Assembly: GCF_963455295.1 (NCBI RefSeq)
Contig: NZ_OY734020.1
Span: 682,001 to 746,000 of the forward strand
Reading direction: 5' to 3'
Length of the DNA: 64,000 nucleotides
Source: Candidatus Thiodiazotropha sp. CDECU1
Lineage (GTDB): Bacteria; Pseudomonadota; Gammaproteobacteria; Chromatiales; Chromatiaceae
In this document: positions 46,803 to 56,275 of the stretch, piece after piece
Numbering within the stretch: the stretch's first letter is position 1
How the letters are laid out: each line of letters starts with the position of its first letter
Made by a program: the position numbers and the translations under genes
Notes under the pieces: model-generated
The model's database searches: none
Seen by the model: only the letters and a program-made list of their open reading frames with translations
What the model was told of the DNA's origin: nothing

Positions 46803-47804
46803 TCAGCTATTGGACCAGGGTGAATCCAGTTGCTTCTTCTCCCAGGCGAGGGATGAACTGGCAATAACCGACAGGTCATCGTAGCGGGGCATCCAGCCCA
46901 GCACTTCACGTACCTTATCCGCACCGGCGACTAATTCCGGAGGATCACCCGCACGTCGTTCCGCCTCAATGATATTCAGTGCTGCGCCGTTGGCATCCTC
47001 TACAGACTTGAGTAACTCTCGCACGGAGTAACCATGGCCGTATCCGCAGTTCAGGGTGGTCGATTCCCCCCCTTTGCGCAGGTAGGCAAGGGCCTTTACA
47101 TGGGCGTCGGCCAGGTCTTCCACATGAATGTAATCGCGTACCCCGGTGCCGTCTTTGGTGGGGTAGTCGGTGCCGAAGATATACACCGCTTCACGTTTCC
47201 CCACCGCGGCTTCGCAGGCCACCTTGGTCAATAGTGTCGCCTTAGGTGTCGACTGGCCGATGCGGCTTTCAAGATCGCAACCTGCAACATTGAAATAGCG
47301 TAATGCCACATAGCGCATGTCACTGGCAGCCGCTAGATCTCGCAGCATCATTTCCGACATCAGCTTGGAGGTGCCGTAGGGATTGATTGGATTGGTGGGG
47401 GCCTCTTCATAGGCAACACCCGACTCGGGTGTGCCATATACGGCTGCAGTGGATGAAAAAACGAAATTTTTCACCCCGGCCTCGGCACAGCAGGCCAGGA
47501 GGTTTCTGGTATTACAGGTATTGTTGGCGTAGTACTTGAGAGGATTCTCCACCGATTCCGGTACGATGGTGTGGGCAGCGAAATGGAGTACGGTATCGAT
47601 ATCGTAGTCTTTCAATATACGGCTCACCAACTCCGGGTCGCCGGTATTGCCTTCGACAAGCTCGCCATGAAGTACGGCTTGACGAAACCCGGTGGATAGA
47701 TTGTCCAGGGTAACCAGCTTCTCGCCGGCCTCGCCTAACTGACGGGCTGTGTGGCTGCCGATATAGCCAGCACCGCCGGTAACGAGAATCCCTTTGTGAG
47801 ACAT
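46803..47804 (-). CDS. galE: UDP-glucose 4-epimerase
   Basis: GalE interconverts UDP-glucose and UDP-galactose. The 333-residue SDR enzyme has NAD-binding GGAGYIGSHTARQLGEAG, catalytic Y-x3-K in INPYGTSKLMSE, and GTGVRDYIHVEDLADAHVKA. A strong AAGGAGG ribosome site precedes the start. Followed by uppP, which fits a role in surface polysaccharide supply. Confidence 0.95.
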   Translation of the reverse strand: MSHKGILVTGGAGYIGSHTARQLGEAGEKLVTLDNLSTGFRQAVLHGELVEGNTGDPELVSRILKDYDIDTVLHFAAHTIVPESVENPLKYYANNTCNTRNLLACCAEAGVKNFVFSSTAAVYGTPESGVAYEEAPTNPINPYGTSKLMSEMMLRDLAAASDMRYVALRYFNVAGCDLESRIGQSTPKATLLTKVACEAAVGKREAVYIFGTDYPTKDGTGVRDYIHVEDLADAHVKALAYLRKGGESTTLNCGYGHGYSVRELLKSVEDANGAALNIIEAERRAGDPPELVAGADKVREVLGWMPRYDDLSVIASSSLAWEKKQLDSPWSNS

Positions 47805-47904
47805 ACCTTGCCCTCCTTCTTTCGATCATATGGTCATCTATAGATTGAGGCACATGATAGCGGGGGTTTGGGCTGGAGTCATTTTTTGTCTGGTAGTTAT
47901 ACGT

Positions 47905-47920
47905 TGCGGCAAGCCGCACC
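47905..47920. repeat. Copy of the GGTGCGGC/GCCGCACC palindrome
   Basis: TGCGGCAAGCCGCACC in the galE-tatD gap matches the hairpins at 43342-43359 and 43406-43423, apart from the two-base loop. Only one palindrome is present here. Confidence 0.55.
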
Positions 47921-47939
47921 AGGCACAACAGTGTGCACT

Positions 47940-47961
47940 GGATTAGTGTTAACAGGTCCTA
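47940..47961. mobile_element. Solo end of the MITE-like element
   Basis: GGATTAGTGTTAACAGGTCC followed by TA matches the right end of the element at 15781-15974 (two differences over 20 bases). No opposite end is seen within 200 bases. As at algH, the element end supplies the TAG stop (47959-47961) of the adjacent gene, here tatD. It may be a remnant left after deletion of the rest. Confidence 0.55.
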
Positions 47962-48738
47962 AGAGTCAATTCTAAAAAGCCGCCGAGTATTGTCTGCGGT
48001 TTGTTCTGCAATCTGTTCCGGTGGCTGCTGTCGCAGCCGGGCAACTGCAGCGAGCACTTCAGGCAGATAGGCCGGCTCATTGCGTTGGCCTCGATGTTGG
48101 CTCCCGGGTTGGTCGGGTGAATCCGTTTCCAGCAGGATAGCGTCCAGTGGCAGCGATCTGATCAGGCGATGCAGACGTTTCGCCCGGTCATAGGTGATCG
48201 GGCCACCGAAACTCAGATAGAATCCCATCTCGATCAGCTGCTGTGCCTGCTGTTCACTGCCGGAAAAGCTGTGCAGCATACCTTGTATTCCAGGATAGCG
48301 GCGCAGGGTCTTGATCACCTCTTCCACCGATCTTCGTGCATGGATGATGACCGGTAATCCCTGTTCTGCAGCGATCTTCAGCTGCTGTTCAAAATAGTAG
48401 TGCTGCAGTTCCGGTTGCGGATCATCGATAAAAAAGTCAAGGCCGCATTCGCCGATGGCTACCGGCTGCTCTTTTTCGCACCATTCCCTTAGCGCCGCCA
48501 GGTGTTCCTCGAGGTGATCGGAGATAAACATCGGATGCAGGCCATAACTTGGATAGAGGCCGCTGGTCTGTTGGCAGAGTTGTTTTATCCTGGGCCACCA
48601 GGCCGTCTTGATTGCGGGGATGATCTGTTCAAGCACGCCCGCTTGATGTGCCCGTTGCAGTGCCTGCTCGCGGTCAGGCTCGAAGCTGACATCATCAAAA
48701 TGGCTGTGTGCATCGATCAGCCGCGGGTGAATACCCAT
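47959..48738 (-). CDS. TatD family metal-dependent hydrolase
   Basis: The 259-residue TIM-barrel nuclease has the metal motif IDAHSHFDD at its start, IGECGLDFFID, VIIHARRSVEEVIKTL, GMLHSFSGSEQQAQQL and LLETDSPDQPGSQHRG. It is in the TatD superfamily (DNase/YcfH-YjjV type). It resembles the YjjV branch, so I give no symbol. It overlaps yaaA by 22 bases, with AAGGAAG before the start. Its stop is formed by the MITE-like end. Confidence 0.92.
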   Translation of the reverse strand: MGIHPRLIDAHSHFDDVSFEPDREQALQRAHQAGVLEQIIPAIKTAWWPRIKQLCQQTSGLYPSYGLHPMFISDHLEEHLAALREWCEKEQPVAIGECGLDFFIDDPQPELQHYYFEQQLKIAAEQGLPVIIHARRSVEEVIKTLRRYPGIQGMLHSFSGSEQQAQQLIEMGFYLSFGGPITYDRAKRLHRLIRSLPLDAILLETDSPDQPGSQHRGQRNEPAYLPEVLAAVARLRQQPPEQIAEQTADNTRRLFRIDS

Positions 48739-49484
48739 TGATCTTCCTTCGAGAGTCGCTTGTTGTAACGGTAGCCATCCTTCTTGAAGCCCTGTATATC
48801 CTTAGGGTCCTGCAGTTGGTTGTCGATGATGTAGCGGCTCATTTCACCACGGGCCCGCTTGGCAAAGACACCGATCATGCGATAGCTGCCGTTCTTTTTC
48901 TCTTTAAACTGCGGGGTGATGATCCGGCCCTTGATAGATTTCGGCTTGATCGCTTTGAAATACTCATTGGAGGCAAGATTTACCAGGACCTCATCGCCCT
49001 GGGCCTTGAGGTCTTTATTGAGTGCCTGGGTAATCTGTTCTCCCCAGAAGGCATACAGATCCTTGCCTCGCTCATTGGCCAGCTTGGTCCCCATCTCCAG
49101 GCGGTAGGGCTGCATCAGATCGAGGGGTCTTAAGACACCATATAATCCGGAGAGGATACGCAAGTGCTGCTGGGCAAAGTTGAATCCCGCCTCGTCCAGG
49201 GTTTCCGCATCCAGCCCGGCATAGACATCCCCTTTCATCGCCAGGGCGGCCTGTTTCGCATTCTTCAGAGTAAAAGGAGTCTTCCAATTATGGAAACGAT
49301 CGAAATTGAGTTCAGACAGCTTCATGCTCAGCTTCATCAGTTCTGCCAGATCCAAGGCCGAGTAGTCGCGCAGGTTGTTGACCAATTGCCGCGACTGTTT
49401 CAGGAAGGCGGGTTTGCTATGGGTTGTGGTAACCGGAGGTGTCTCGTAATCGAGGGTCTTGGCGGGGGAGATCGTAATCAACAT
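48717..49484 (-). CDS. yaaA: Peroxide stress protein YaaA
   Basis: The 255-residue DUF328 protein has the family opening MLITISPAKTLDYETPP, the core LSGLYGVLRPLDLMQPYRLE and the end IKGRIITPQFKEKKNGSYR with FAKRARGEMSRYIID. E. coli YaaA limits DNA damage by unincorporated iron in peroxide stress and binds DNA. It overlaps tatD. Confidence 0.95.
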   Translation of the reverse strand: MLITISPAKTLDYETPPVTTTHSKPAFLKQSRQLVNNLRDYSALDLAELMKLSMKLSELNFDRFHNWKTPFTLKNAKQAALAMKGDVYAGLDAETLDEAGFNFAQQHLRILSGLYGVLRPLDLMQPYRLEMGTKLANERGKDLYAFWGEQITQALNKDLKAQGDEVLVNLASNEYFKAIKPKSIKGRIITPQFKEKKNGSYRMIGVFAKRARGEMSRYIIDNQLQDPKDIQGFKKDGYRYNKRLSKEDQWVFTRG

Positions 49485-49704
49485 CTAACTCTACTACCTG
49501 GATCATGGTCAATGTCTCAATGATCGCCAGAGTGAGGTTCAAATACAACCGTAACGTGCCCAGGGGAAAAGCCGCGAATAGGCTAGGCTAGCGCTGCCTT
49601 GATCGGACCCCGGGCAGGCTATGGGCCTATCGCTCCAGCCGGCTAGAGACGATATTGATCCCATGTTAGGCTTGCCTCCTGTTGCAAACAAGACGCCATG
49701 CCAG

Positions 49705-49989
49705 ATGAGTGAGGATATATTTCAACGACTGTTGCAGGTGATTCAGGATCTGTATGCGGAAACCGCATCATTAACAGAAAATGATAGTGAACTGCAGCTC
49801 TGGTACAACCGGGGTTATGCGGATGGCATGGTCGAGGCGATGCGCGCAGCGGGATTCGGGCCCCAGCTGGCTGCCGCTGGTGTGGCTACTGATAAATCAT
49901 TGATTAGCGGTCAGGAGTTTCTGCCTTGGGGAAAGGCCTATCGGCATGGATTTGAAATGGGTGAAAAAGAGACTGGTGAGGTCCTATAG
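49705..49989 (+). CDS. Conserved-looking small protein, unknown function
   Basis: I start at ATG 49705, giving 94 residues (MSEDIFQRLLQVIQDLYAET...); the frame extends upstream to 49621 but the extra part looks unlike protein. It has aromatic-Gly motifs LWYNRGYADGMVEAMRAAG and LPWGKAYRHGFEMGEKETG, suggesting repeats of (Y/F)-x-x-G-(Y/F)-x-x-G. No family is recognised. It ends 3 bases before xthA, so it is probably coupled to it. Confidence 0.65.
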   Translation: MSEDIFQRLLQVIQDLYAETASLTENDSELQLWYNRGYADGMVEAMRAAGFGPQLAAAGVATDKSLISGQEFLPWGKAYRHGFEMGEKETGEVL

Positions 49990-49992
49990 CTT

Positions 49993-50808
49993 ATGAAAGT
50001 CGTATCATTCAATACCAACGGGATTCGTGCACGTGAGCATCAACTGAGCCAGCTCAAGGCTGTCTATGATCCGGATATCATCGGTATCCAGGAGTCCAAG
50101 GTGCAGGATGCGGATTTTCCGCTTTCCATGATCGACAAGCTTGGCTATAAGGCTGGATTCCATGGTCAAAAGACCCACTATGGCGTGGCCCTGCTATCCA
50201 AGGCGGAGCCGATCGACATCGCCAAAGGCTTTCCCCATGATAGGGAGGACGCCCAGCGCAGATTGATTGTCGGCCGTTACGACTCACCCAAGGGTCAACC
50301 CGTGACTGTCATCAATGGCTACTTTCCCCAGGGGGAGAGCCGTTCTCACGAGGTCAAGTTTCCTGCCAAACGTCGCTTCTATGCCGATCTGCTCGACTAT
50401 CTGAATGAGGCACATGATCCGAATGAGGCACTATTGCTGATCGGTGATATGAATGTGGCGCCCCTGGATAGGGACATCGGAATAGGTGAGGATAATGCCA
50501 AGCGATGGTTGAAGACGGGTAAGTGCAGTTTCCTCCCGGAGGAGCGTGAATGGCTCAAGGCATTGCATTCTTGGGGTCTGCATGACAGCTTCCGTACCCT
50601 GAAGCCTGATGTGAGTGACCTTTTCAGCTGGTTTGATTACCGCAGCCGGGGGTTCGAGCGGGAACCCAAAAGAGGGCTTCGCATCGACCTGGTGTTGGCC
50701 ACGACGCCGCTGATCGAATGCTGTACCGATGTGGGTATCGCCTACGATATCAGGTCGATGGAGAAACCCTCCGATCACTGCCCCATCTGGGCCGATTTCG
50801 ATTATTGA
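49993..50808 (+). CDS. xthA: Exodeoxyribonuclease III
   Basis: The 271-residue AP endonuclease/3'-exonuclease aligns along its length with E. coli Xth[84 protein letters not shown] and [14 protein letters not shown]. Catalytic Glu (QESK), Asp (GDMN) and the SDH His are intact. It acts in base excision repair. Confidence 0.97.
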   Translation: MKVVSFNTNGIRAREHQLSQLKAVYDPDIIGIQESKVQDADFPLSMIDKLGYKAGFHGQKTHYGVALLSKAEPIDIAKGFPHDREDAQRRLIVGRYDSPKGQPVTVINGYFPQGESRSHEVKFPAKRRFYADLLDYLNEAHDPNEALLLIGDMNVAPLDRDIGIGEDNAKRWLKTGKCSFLPEEREWLKALHSWGLHDSFRTLKPDVSDLFSWFDYRSRGFEREPKRGLRIDLVLATTPLIECCTDVGIAYDIRSMEKPSDHCPIWADFDY

Positions 50809-50838
50809 TTCCTGGGTCCCCGGATTCAGGTGAGAGCC

Positions 50839-51591
50839 ATGCCAGAGGTCAGTCTGCGGTTCTATGAAGAGCTGAACGATTTCCTGCCACAGGCTTTGCG
50901 CAAGCGCAGCTTTACCTGCAGTTATACCCCGAAGCAACCTATCAAGCAGCTAATCGAAAATCATGGTGTGCCCCATACTGAAGTTGAGGTGATACTCGTG
51001 AATGGCGAATCCGTGGCTTTTGATTATCTCCTGCAGCCGGGTGACCGTATCAGCGTCTATCCTGTATTTGAGTCGATGGATGTCACTCCACTGCTGCGCC
51101 TGCGACCCAAACCCCTGCGTGCACTGCGTTTCATTGCCGATGCTCACCTGGGGAAACTGGCACGATACCTACGTCTTTTGGGTTTCGATTGTCTGTTTTT
51201 CAATGACGCCGGTGACAGCGAACTGGCGCGTAATTCAGTCGCGCAGAGGCGGGTGCTGTTGACCCGTGATCGAGGCCTGCTGATGCATCGTGTCATCACC
51301 CATGGCTGTTTTGTGCATGCAACCGAGCCCAAACGGCAGTTGCTGGAGATTGTGAAGCGGCTGCAACTGGAAGGGGTGTACAATCCCTTTAGCCGCTGCA
51401 TGGAGTGCAATGGTCAATTAGCGGCAGTGGAAAAAAAACGGATCGAGGAACAGCTGCCACCGCGAGTCCGTGAACACCATTCTGACTTTTGGCGTTGTGA
51501 TGCGTGCGGACGAATCTACTGGAAGGGGAGTCACTACCGTGAAATGCGGTCTTTCATCGACTCCCTGGTCCCGTCTGAAACAAAACAGTAG
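50839..51591 (+). CDS. Mut7-C RNase domain protein with N-terminal ubiquitin-like domain
   Basis: The 250-residue protein starts at ATG 50839 with AGGTGAGAG upstream. Residues 1-80 match the Mut7-C ubiquitin-like (beta-grasp) domain, ending VAFDYLLQPGDRISVYPVFE. The rest is a Mut7-C PIN-like nuclease domain with FIADAHLGKLARYLRLLGFD and LLTRDRGLLMHR (acidic residues of the PIN site), followed by a zinc ribbon, CMECNGQL and CDACGRIYWKGSHY. Homologues are widespread in bacteria, but their substrate is not established. Confidence 0.85.
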   Translation: MPEVSLRFYEELNDFLPQALRKRSFTCSYTPKQPIKQLIENHGVPHTEVEVILVNGESVAFDYLLQPGDRISVYPVFESMDVTPLLRLRPKPLRALRFIADAHLGKLARYLRLLGFDCLFFNDAGDSELARNSVAQRRVLLTRDRGLLMHRVITHGCFVHATEPKRQLLEIVKRLQLEGVYNPFSRCMECNGQLAAVEKKRIEEQLPPRVREHHSDFWRCDACGRIYWKGSHYREMRSFIDSLVPSETKQ

Positions 51592-51604
51592 GGAGATGAT
51601 GGTG

Positions 51605-52147
51605 ATGCCACAATGGATGATAGTGATCTTACTCAGCCTCACTAGCATGGTTCTTGCTGCCGAGGAGAGTAGCGATGGCTGCCTGAAACGGGTGTTTGGG
51701 CACTACTGCCTGGGGGGGAGCATGGCCCAGCTGTTACAGCAGCGTCCAGCCAAGATGGACCCTATCGTTAACGGTGATCGCAGCGGCATCATCTATACCA
51801 AGGGTCGTGAGCGGATCTATGTGATGGCCTATCAAGGCAGGATATACAAGGTACTGCAGACCTATGAACCCTCGAGTCAGGTCACCCTGCAAAGGCTTCA
51901 GCGCACCCTGGGTAAAAAGTACGGCAATCCTCAGGATATGAGCCATCTGCCGAATTATGTGCGCAACATGGCGGGAAAAATCGGTGCCGTGCGCAGGGGT
52001 GAAGGCGAACTGAGGTATCGTTGGCAGCTACCCGGTTCACCCTGGCGGGTCGAGTTGGGTTGGACCCGCAAACTGGGAATATCCCTCGCCTATCTCGTAA
52101 ATGGGTTGGACCAGCAGCAGCGTGAGGCCGACGAAAGCAGTCTTTGA
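51605..52147 (+). CDS. Exported protein of unknown function
   Basis: I start at ATG 51605, 9 bases after GGGAG, giving about 180 residues; ATGs at 51596 and 51599 are also possible. The signal peptide is MPQWMIVILLSLTSMVLAAE. The mature part has GCLKRVFGHYCLGGSMAQLL with two cysteines, RERIYVMAYQGRIYKVL and LGKKYGNPQDMSHLP. It resembles small secreted proteins that pair with secretion or assembly systems, but I do not recognise a family. It lies 13 bases after the Mut7-C gene, so it is probably its operon partner. Confidence 0.6.
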   Translation: MPQWMIVILLSLTSMVLAAEESSDGCLKRVFGHYCLGGSMAQLLQQRPAKMDPIVNGDRSGIIYTKGRERIYVMAYQGRIYKVLQTYEPSSQVTLQRLQRTLGKKYGNPQDMSHLPNYVRNMAGKIGAVRRGEGELRYRWQLPGSPWRVELGWTRKLGISLAYLVNGLDQQQREADESSL

Positions 52148-52274
52148 GCCTGACCCAATTGTGATGTCATGCATAAAATGACGATTCGCTTTGATCAATA
52201 TTCGGGCACTGCATCTTAATACCATATATAATGAGTGGGAATTATTTTGGAGAGATGATAAAGGGTTTATTTTC

Positions 52275-53177
52275 ATGAATAACTTATCTATTCGTTTGAT
52301 TTGCCTGCTTTTTTCAGTGCTGCTACTACAGGGATGCGGCGGTGGTGGTGGCGGTAGTGACGGATCCGGTTCGTCGAGCACCACTACCTATACGGGCTCC
52401 ACTGCAGAAGCCACAATCGATGCAACCAATGCCAAGGATCTTGCCACAGGAGCGGCTTCGGGCACCCAACAGGCGGTAGCTTCCGATGCCCTATCCGGCG
52501 TTGCAATGCGTCCACAGGCCTCAGCCACTTCCAAGCTTATGGAGATGGCCCCAAGGATAGCCCAGTGGATAGGTCAACTGGAGAGTTCCACTGCCGCCCG
52601 AACCACCGACTTGTCAGGGGATATATGCGATGCCGGCGGCAGTGCTATCGCGGATACCAATGACGCTGAGACCGAAGGCAGCATAACCTTCACCAACTGT
52701 GGCATGAGTGATTTGGAGGGTGGCACCCTGGTGGTCAATGGTCCGGTGACATTCAACGCCAGTAGCAGTGCCGATAGTCTGCATATGGTATTCCGGGTGA
52801 CGGTCTCCTATATCGGTGAATCACATGCGATCAACATGACCCTTGCCTGCAGCAATATAACGACCCCCTCCATCTCCTGCAGCATCACCTCGGATTTCGC
52901 AGGTATAGACGACAGGATCTATCGTATTGAAGATCTTTCGGTAAGCGGGAACGATGTCTCGGGTTACTATGTCGACATGACCTTTTATGATCCGGATCAT
53001 GGACGGGTGGATGTGACCACCAGCCAGGCGCTCACCTACAATTGCACGGAAGCAGTCCCCGGTACCGGCATGCTTACCCTGTATGGAGGGAGTGGTACCT
53101 TCGCCACGGCCAGTTTCGACAGCTGTAGTGCGTATACAATCACTGTTGATGGTGTGGGTACAACCTATAACTGGTGA
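52275..53177 (+). CDS. Predicted lipoprotein, unknown function
   Basis: The 300-residue form from ATG 52275 has a lipoprotein signal MNNLSIRLICLLFSVLLLQG followed by Cys then six Gly, a poly-Gly tether seen in many surface lipoproteins, and a Ser/Thr-rich linker. The body alternates short beta-prone runs and has paired cysteines (ISGDICDAGG-like, FTNCGMSDLEGG, ACSNITTPSISCSI, YNCTEAVPG, SFDSCSAYTI). No family is recognised. The gene is single, ends with the shared terminator at 53191-53220 and converges with mtaB. Confidence 0.65.
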   Translation: MNNLSIRLICLLFSVLLLQGCGGGGGGSDGSGSSSTTTYTGSTAEATIDATNAKDLATGAASGTQQAVASDALSGVAMRPQASATSKLMEMAPRIAQWIGQLESSTAARTTDLSGDICDAGGSAIADTNDAETEGSITFTNCGMSDLEGGTLVVNGPVTFNASSSADSLHMVFRVTVSYIGESHAINMTLACSNITTPSISCSITSDFAGIDDRIYRIEDLSVSGNDVSGYYVDMTFYDPDHGRVDVTTSQALTYNCTEAVPGTGMLTLYGGSGTFATASFDSCSAYTITVDGVGTTYNW

Positions 53178-53190
53178 GTCTGTGTCAATA

Positions 53191-53220
53191 GTCTGAACGC
53201 ATCTTCGTGTGCGTTCAGAC
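53191..53220. terminator. Bidirectional terminator between lipoprotein gene and mtaB
   Basis: A perfect 11-bp stem (GTCTGAACGCA/TGCGTTCAGAC) with an 8-base loop lies 13 bases past the lipoprotein stop. It is followed by TTGCTTCT on the plus strand. It also contains the mtaB stop codon (53215-53217), so it probably ends transcripts from both sides, though the T-run is modest. Confidence 0.6.
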
Positions 53221-54537
53221 TTGCTTCTCTGTCACTTGATTGCAAGGGTGATGGGTTGATTCTATGCTGTGGACCCTCCCCTGGAGTTGCCGCTCCGCAT
53301 CGATTTCAGATATCAAGACATCGACGATACGGTTCTTCAAATCGATCCCGGCGGGTCCTTTGGCCATTATGCGCAGGTAGTTGGGTGTATAGCCTCCCCA
53401 GCCAGACTCGTCACCAGCCTCAATCAATACTGGCAAAGTACGGCCGAGATAGGGCCGCAAGGTTTGCAGTTTCAACTGTTCAGCCAATCGATGCAGTGCC
53501 TGACTGCGCTGCCGCTTGACTTCCCGGCTGAGGGCCCCGGGCAGGCTCGCCGCCTTGGTGCCCTGGCGAGGGGAATAGGCGAAGATATGCAGATCACCGA
53601 AACCTGTCTCTTCGACGAATTCGAGGGTCTGTTGCCACTCCTCTTCGCTCTCGCCGGGGAAGCCGACAATGATATCGGTGGTGATATTGATGTCCGGGAC
53701 CTGCTCCCTGGCCCGCTTGACCAGTTGCCGATATTCATCGCTACGACAGCGCCTGGCCATACGCCTCAGAACGCTGTCCGACCCACTCTGCAGTGGTAGG
53801 TGCAGATGGGGCATGAAGCGGGGATTGTCGAACAGTGACCAGAAATCCCCAGGTATGTCCCAGGGTTCGATGGATCCGATGCGCAGTCGGGGGATTTCCG
53901 TTTCCCGCAGAATCCGGCGGATCAAGTCGCTTATCGACGAGTCGATGTCGGATCCGTAACCCCCGATATGCACCCCGGTGAGTACTGCCTCCTGGATCCC
54001 CTGGGTTTGCAGATGGTTGATCTCGGCGATGATCTCCTCGGCGGGACGACTCTGCTCATCGCCCCGGGCCAGGGTGACGATGCAGAAGGTGCAACGATAG
54101 CGGCAACCATCCTGGACCTTGATGAATGCCCGCTGGCGTCCGCGGGAGAGGAGGCCGGTCGCATCCCCTTCGATGGCACTCTGGGGCATAATGCTGAGAT
54201 CGAGTTTTTCGCTGACGATCTCCACCAGACGCTCTTTGTCCCGGTTGTTCACTACCAGGTCCACCCCCTCGATCTCAGCGGTAGAGTCAGGGTTCAATGA
54301 GGCATAACAACCGCTGACCACTAACCGGGCATGAGGATTCAGGCGGTTGCTGCGGCTCAGCAGCTTACGGGATTTTCGGACTGCCTCTTCGGTCACGGCG
54401 CAGGTGTTGACTACCAGCAGATCAGCCTCTTCCACCTGTTGCGTCATGCGATGACCCCGGGCCTGAAAATCACGGCTCCAGGTCTCCATCTCCGCCTCGT
54501 TGAGACGACAACCCAAGGTCTTGAGGTGTATGCGCAT
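53215..54537 (-). CDS. mtaB: tRNA t6A37 methylthiotransferase MtaB
   Basis: The 440-residue radical SAM enzyme converts t6A37 to ms2t6A in tRNAs decoding ANN codons. Its MTTase N-domain begins MRIHLKTLGCRLNEAEMETW, its radical SAM cluster is CRYRCTFCIVTLARG (CxxxCxxC) and it has LHLPLQSGSDSVLRRMARR and a shortened TRAM-type end. The GCRLNEAE start distinguishes MtaB from MiaB (GCQMN). Its stop codon is inside the shared terminator hairpin. Confidence 0.94.
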   Translation of the reverse strand: MRIHLKTLGCRLNEAEMETWSRDFQARGHRMTQQVEEADLLVVNTCAVTEEAVRKSRKLLSRSNRLNPHARLVVSGCYASLNPDSTAEIEGVDLVVNNRDKERLVEIVSEKLDLSIMPQSAIEGDATGLLSRGRQRAFIKVQDGCRYRCTFCIVTLARGDEQSRPAEEIIAEINHLQTQGIQEAVLTGVHIGGYGSDIDSSISDLIRRILRETEIPRLRIGSIEPWDIPGDFWSLFDNPRFMPHLHLPLQSGSDSVLRRMARRCRSDEYRQLVKRAREQVPDINITTDIIVGFPGESEEEWQQTLEFVEETGFGDLHIFAYSPRQGTKAASLPGALSREVKRQRSQALHRLAEQLKLQTLRPYLGRTLPVLIEAGDESGWGGYTPNYLRIMAKGPAGIDLKNRIVDVLISEIDAERQLQGRVHSIESTHHPCNQVTEKQV

Positions 54538-54685
54538 CTGCGATCAATCCTGAAGTAGGTGTATGGCGTATGACAGGTCGGCAAAGGTAATCTCTGCATC
54601 GGTTGGATGCAAGCACGGACTCAGGTTTTGAGTCACTGGATGGGGTATAGTTGGACTTGTCAATATTGATCTAATAGGCCCTGGC

Positions 54686-56257
54686 ATGGAATGGTTTACC
54701 CAAGCTTCAACCCTGCTGCAGTTGTTGCTCATCCTTGGATTTGTCTGTCTGATACTGCTTGGCTGGGTGCTCTATTGGTTGGCTCGGCTGCTCGATACCC
54801 AGCAGCGTGAACAGCGGGCCCGCATCCACCATCAGCAGTCGTTGCAGGACTCCCTGCATGAGCAGGAGCGCCACTACACCCGGGAACAGAGCGAACTGCG
54901 CGATCTGATGACCGAGCGCATCGCCCGGGGCACCCTGGCCCAGCAGCGCCTGCTGCACGGAATGCAGCAGACCCAGATGGAACGCTCGGACAAAATCTAC
55001 CAGGGCATGGAGCGACGCTATGGTGAGATGCAGCAGCATCTCTCCGATGGTACGGGGCGACTGCGGCTTGATTTACTGGAACAGTTTGAGGGGTTGAAAA
55101 AAGCGGTCACCGAGGGCCTGGGAGAGGGCAGGTTGCAGCAGCAGGAGAAGCTCGGGGAGTTGCGTGAGTCCCTGGCCCAATCCCTGGTACGGCATCGAGA
55201 GGCCTTCGATGAACGTCAGCTGGAGAGCATGCGCAAACAGCAAGAAGCCTTGCAGTCCGGTATGGGCGAGGTACGCAAACAGGTGGCTGAGGCATTGACC
55301 CAGCATGCAGACAACCTGGGTAAAAGGGTGCAGGGCCTGACCGAGACCACCGATCATCGCCTCAAGGAGATCAGCGGCCAGGTGGAGAAGCGCCTCAACG
55401 AGGGTTTTGAGAAGACCACTGAGACCTTCAACCAGGTGCTCACTCACCTGACCCGTATCGATGAGGCGCAGAAGAAGATCACCGAACTCTCCAGCAATGT
55501 GGTGAGTCTGCAGGAGGTGCTTGCGGACAAGCGTTCCCGGGGTGCCTTCGGCGAAGTACAGTTGTCGGCGCTGGTGCGCAATGTGATGCCGGAATCGGGT
55601 TTTGCCCTGCAACACACCCTGAGTAACGGGCGCCGGGCGGACTGTGTGCTGTTTCTACCCGATCCCACCGGCAATGTGGCGATCGATGCCAAGTTTCCCC
55701 TGGAGTCCTATCAGCGCATGCTCGACGATCAGCTGGCCGAGTCGGAGCGTAGCCAGGCACAGCGGCAGTTCCGCAGCGATATCAAAAAACATATGGAGGA
55801 TATCGCCAGCCGCTATATCATCCCCGGTGAAACCTCGGACGGTGCAGTGATGTTCATTCCGGCGGAGGCGGTGTTCGCTGAGATCCATGCCCACTTCCCC
55901 GACCTCGTGGAGGAGGCCTTCCGTAAGCGGGTATGGCTGGTATCGCCAACCACCATGATGGCGATTCTCACCACTGCCCGTGCTGTGCTCAAGGACGCGG
56001 CCACCCGGGAACAGGTGCATATCATTCAGGAACATCTGCGTGCCTTGTCGAAGGACTTCGGTCGCTTTCAAAACCGTATGGACAACCTGGCGCGACATAT
56101 CGGGCAGGCACACCAGGATGTCAGCGATGTGAATATCTCGGCGCGCAAGATCACCAATCGCTTCGATAAGATCGAGAAGGTGGAACTGGACGAGGAGCAG
56201 AGCCCGGACCTGCCGGTGTTTCGCAAGGCGGCGCTACCCGACTCGGAGGATGAATGA
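54686..56257 (+). CDS. rmuC: DNA recombination protein RmuC
   Basis: The 523-residue protein has an N-terminal membrane anchor (about residues 11-32), a long coiled coil (40-270, rich in E, Q, R and L) and the RmuC nuclease-like domain: RGAFGEVQLSALVRNVMPES, CVLFLPDPTGNVAIDAKFPL and FIPAEAVFAEIHAHFPDLVE. Asp/Lys of the PD-(D/E)XK-like core are present (AIDAKFP). It limits recombination and inversion at repeats in E. coli. Probably a single gene. Confidence 0.95.
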   Translation: MEWFTQASTLLQLLLILGFVCLILLGWVLYWLARLLDTQQREQRARIHHQQSLQDSLHEQERHYTREQSELRDLMTERIARGTLAQQRLLHGMQQTQMERSDKIYQGMERRYGEMQQHLSDGTGRLRLDLLEQFEGLKKAVTEGLGEGRLQQQEKLGELRESLAQSLVRHREAFDERQLESMRKQQEALQSGMGEVRKQVAEALTQHADNLGKRVQGLTETTDHRLKEISGQVEKRLNEGFEKTTETFNQVLTHLTRIDEAQKKITELSSNVVSLQEVLADKRSRGAFGEVQLSALVRNVMPESGFALQHTLSNGRRADCVLFLPDPTGNVAIDAKFPLESYQRMLDDQLAESERSQAQRQFRSDIKKHMEDIASRYIIPGETSDGAVMFIPAEAVFAEIHAHFPDLVEEAFRKRVWLVSPTTMMAILTTARAVLKDAATREQVHIIQEHLRALSKDFGRFQNRMDNLARHIGQAHQDVSDVNISARKITNRFDKIEKVELDEEQSPDLPVFRKAALPDSEDE

Positions 56258-56275
56258 CACAAATTGTTTAATAAA

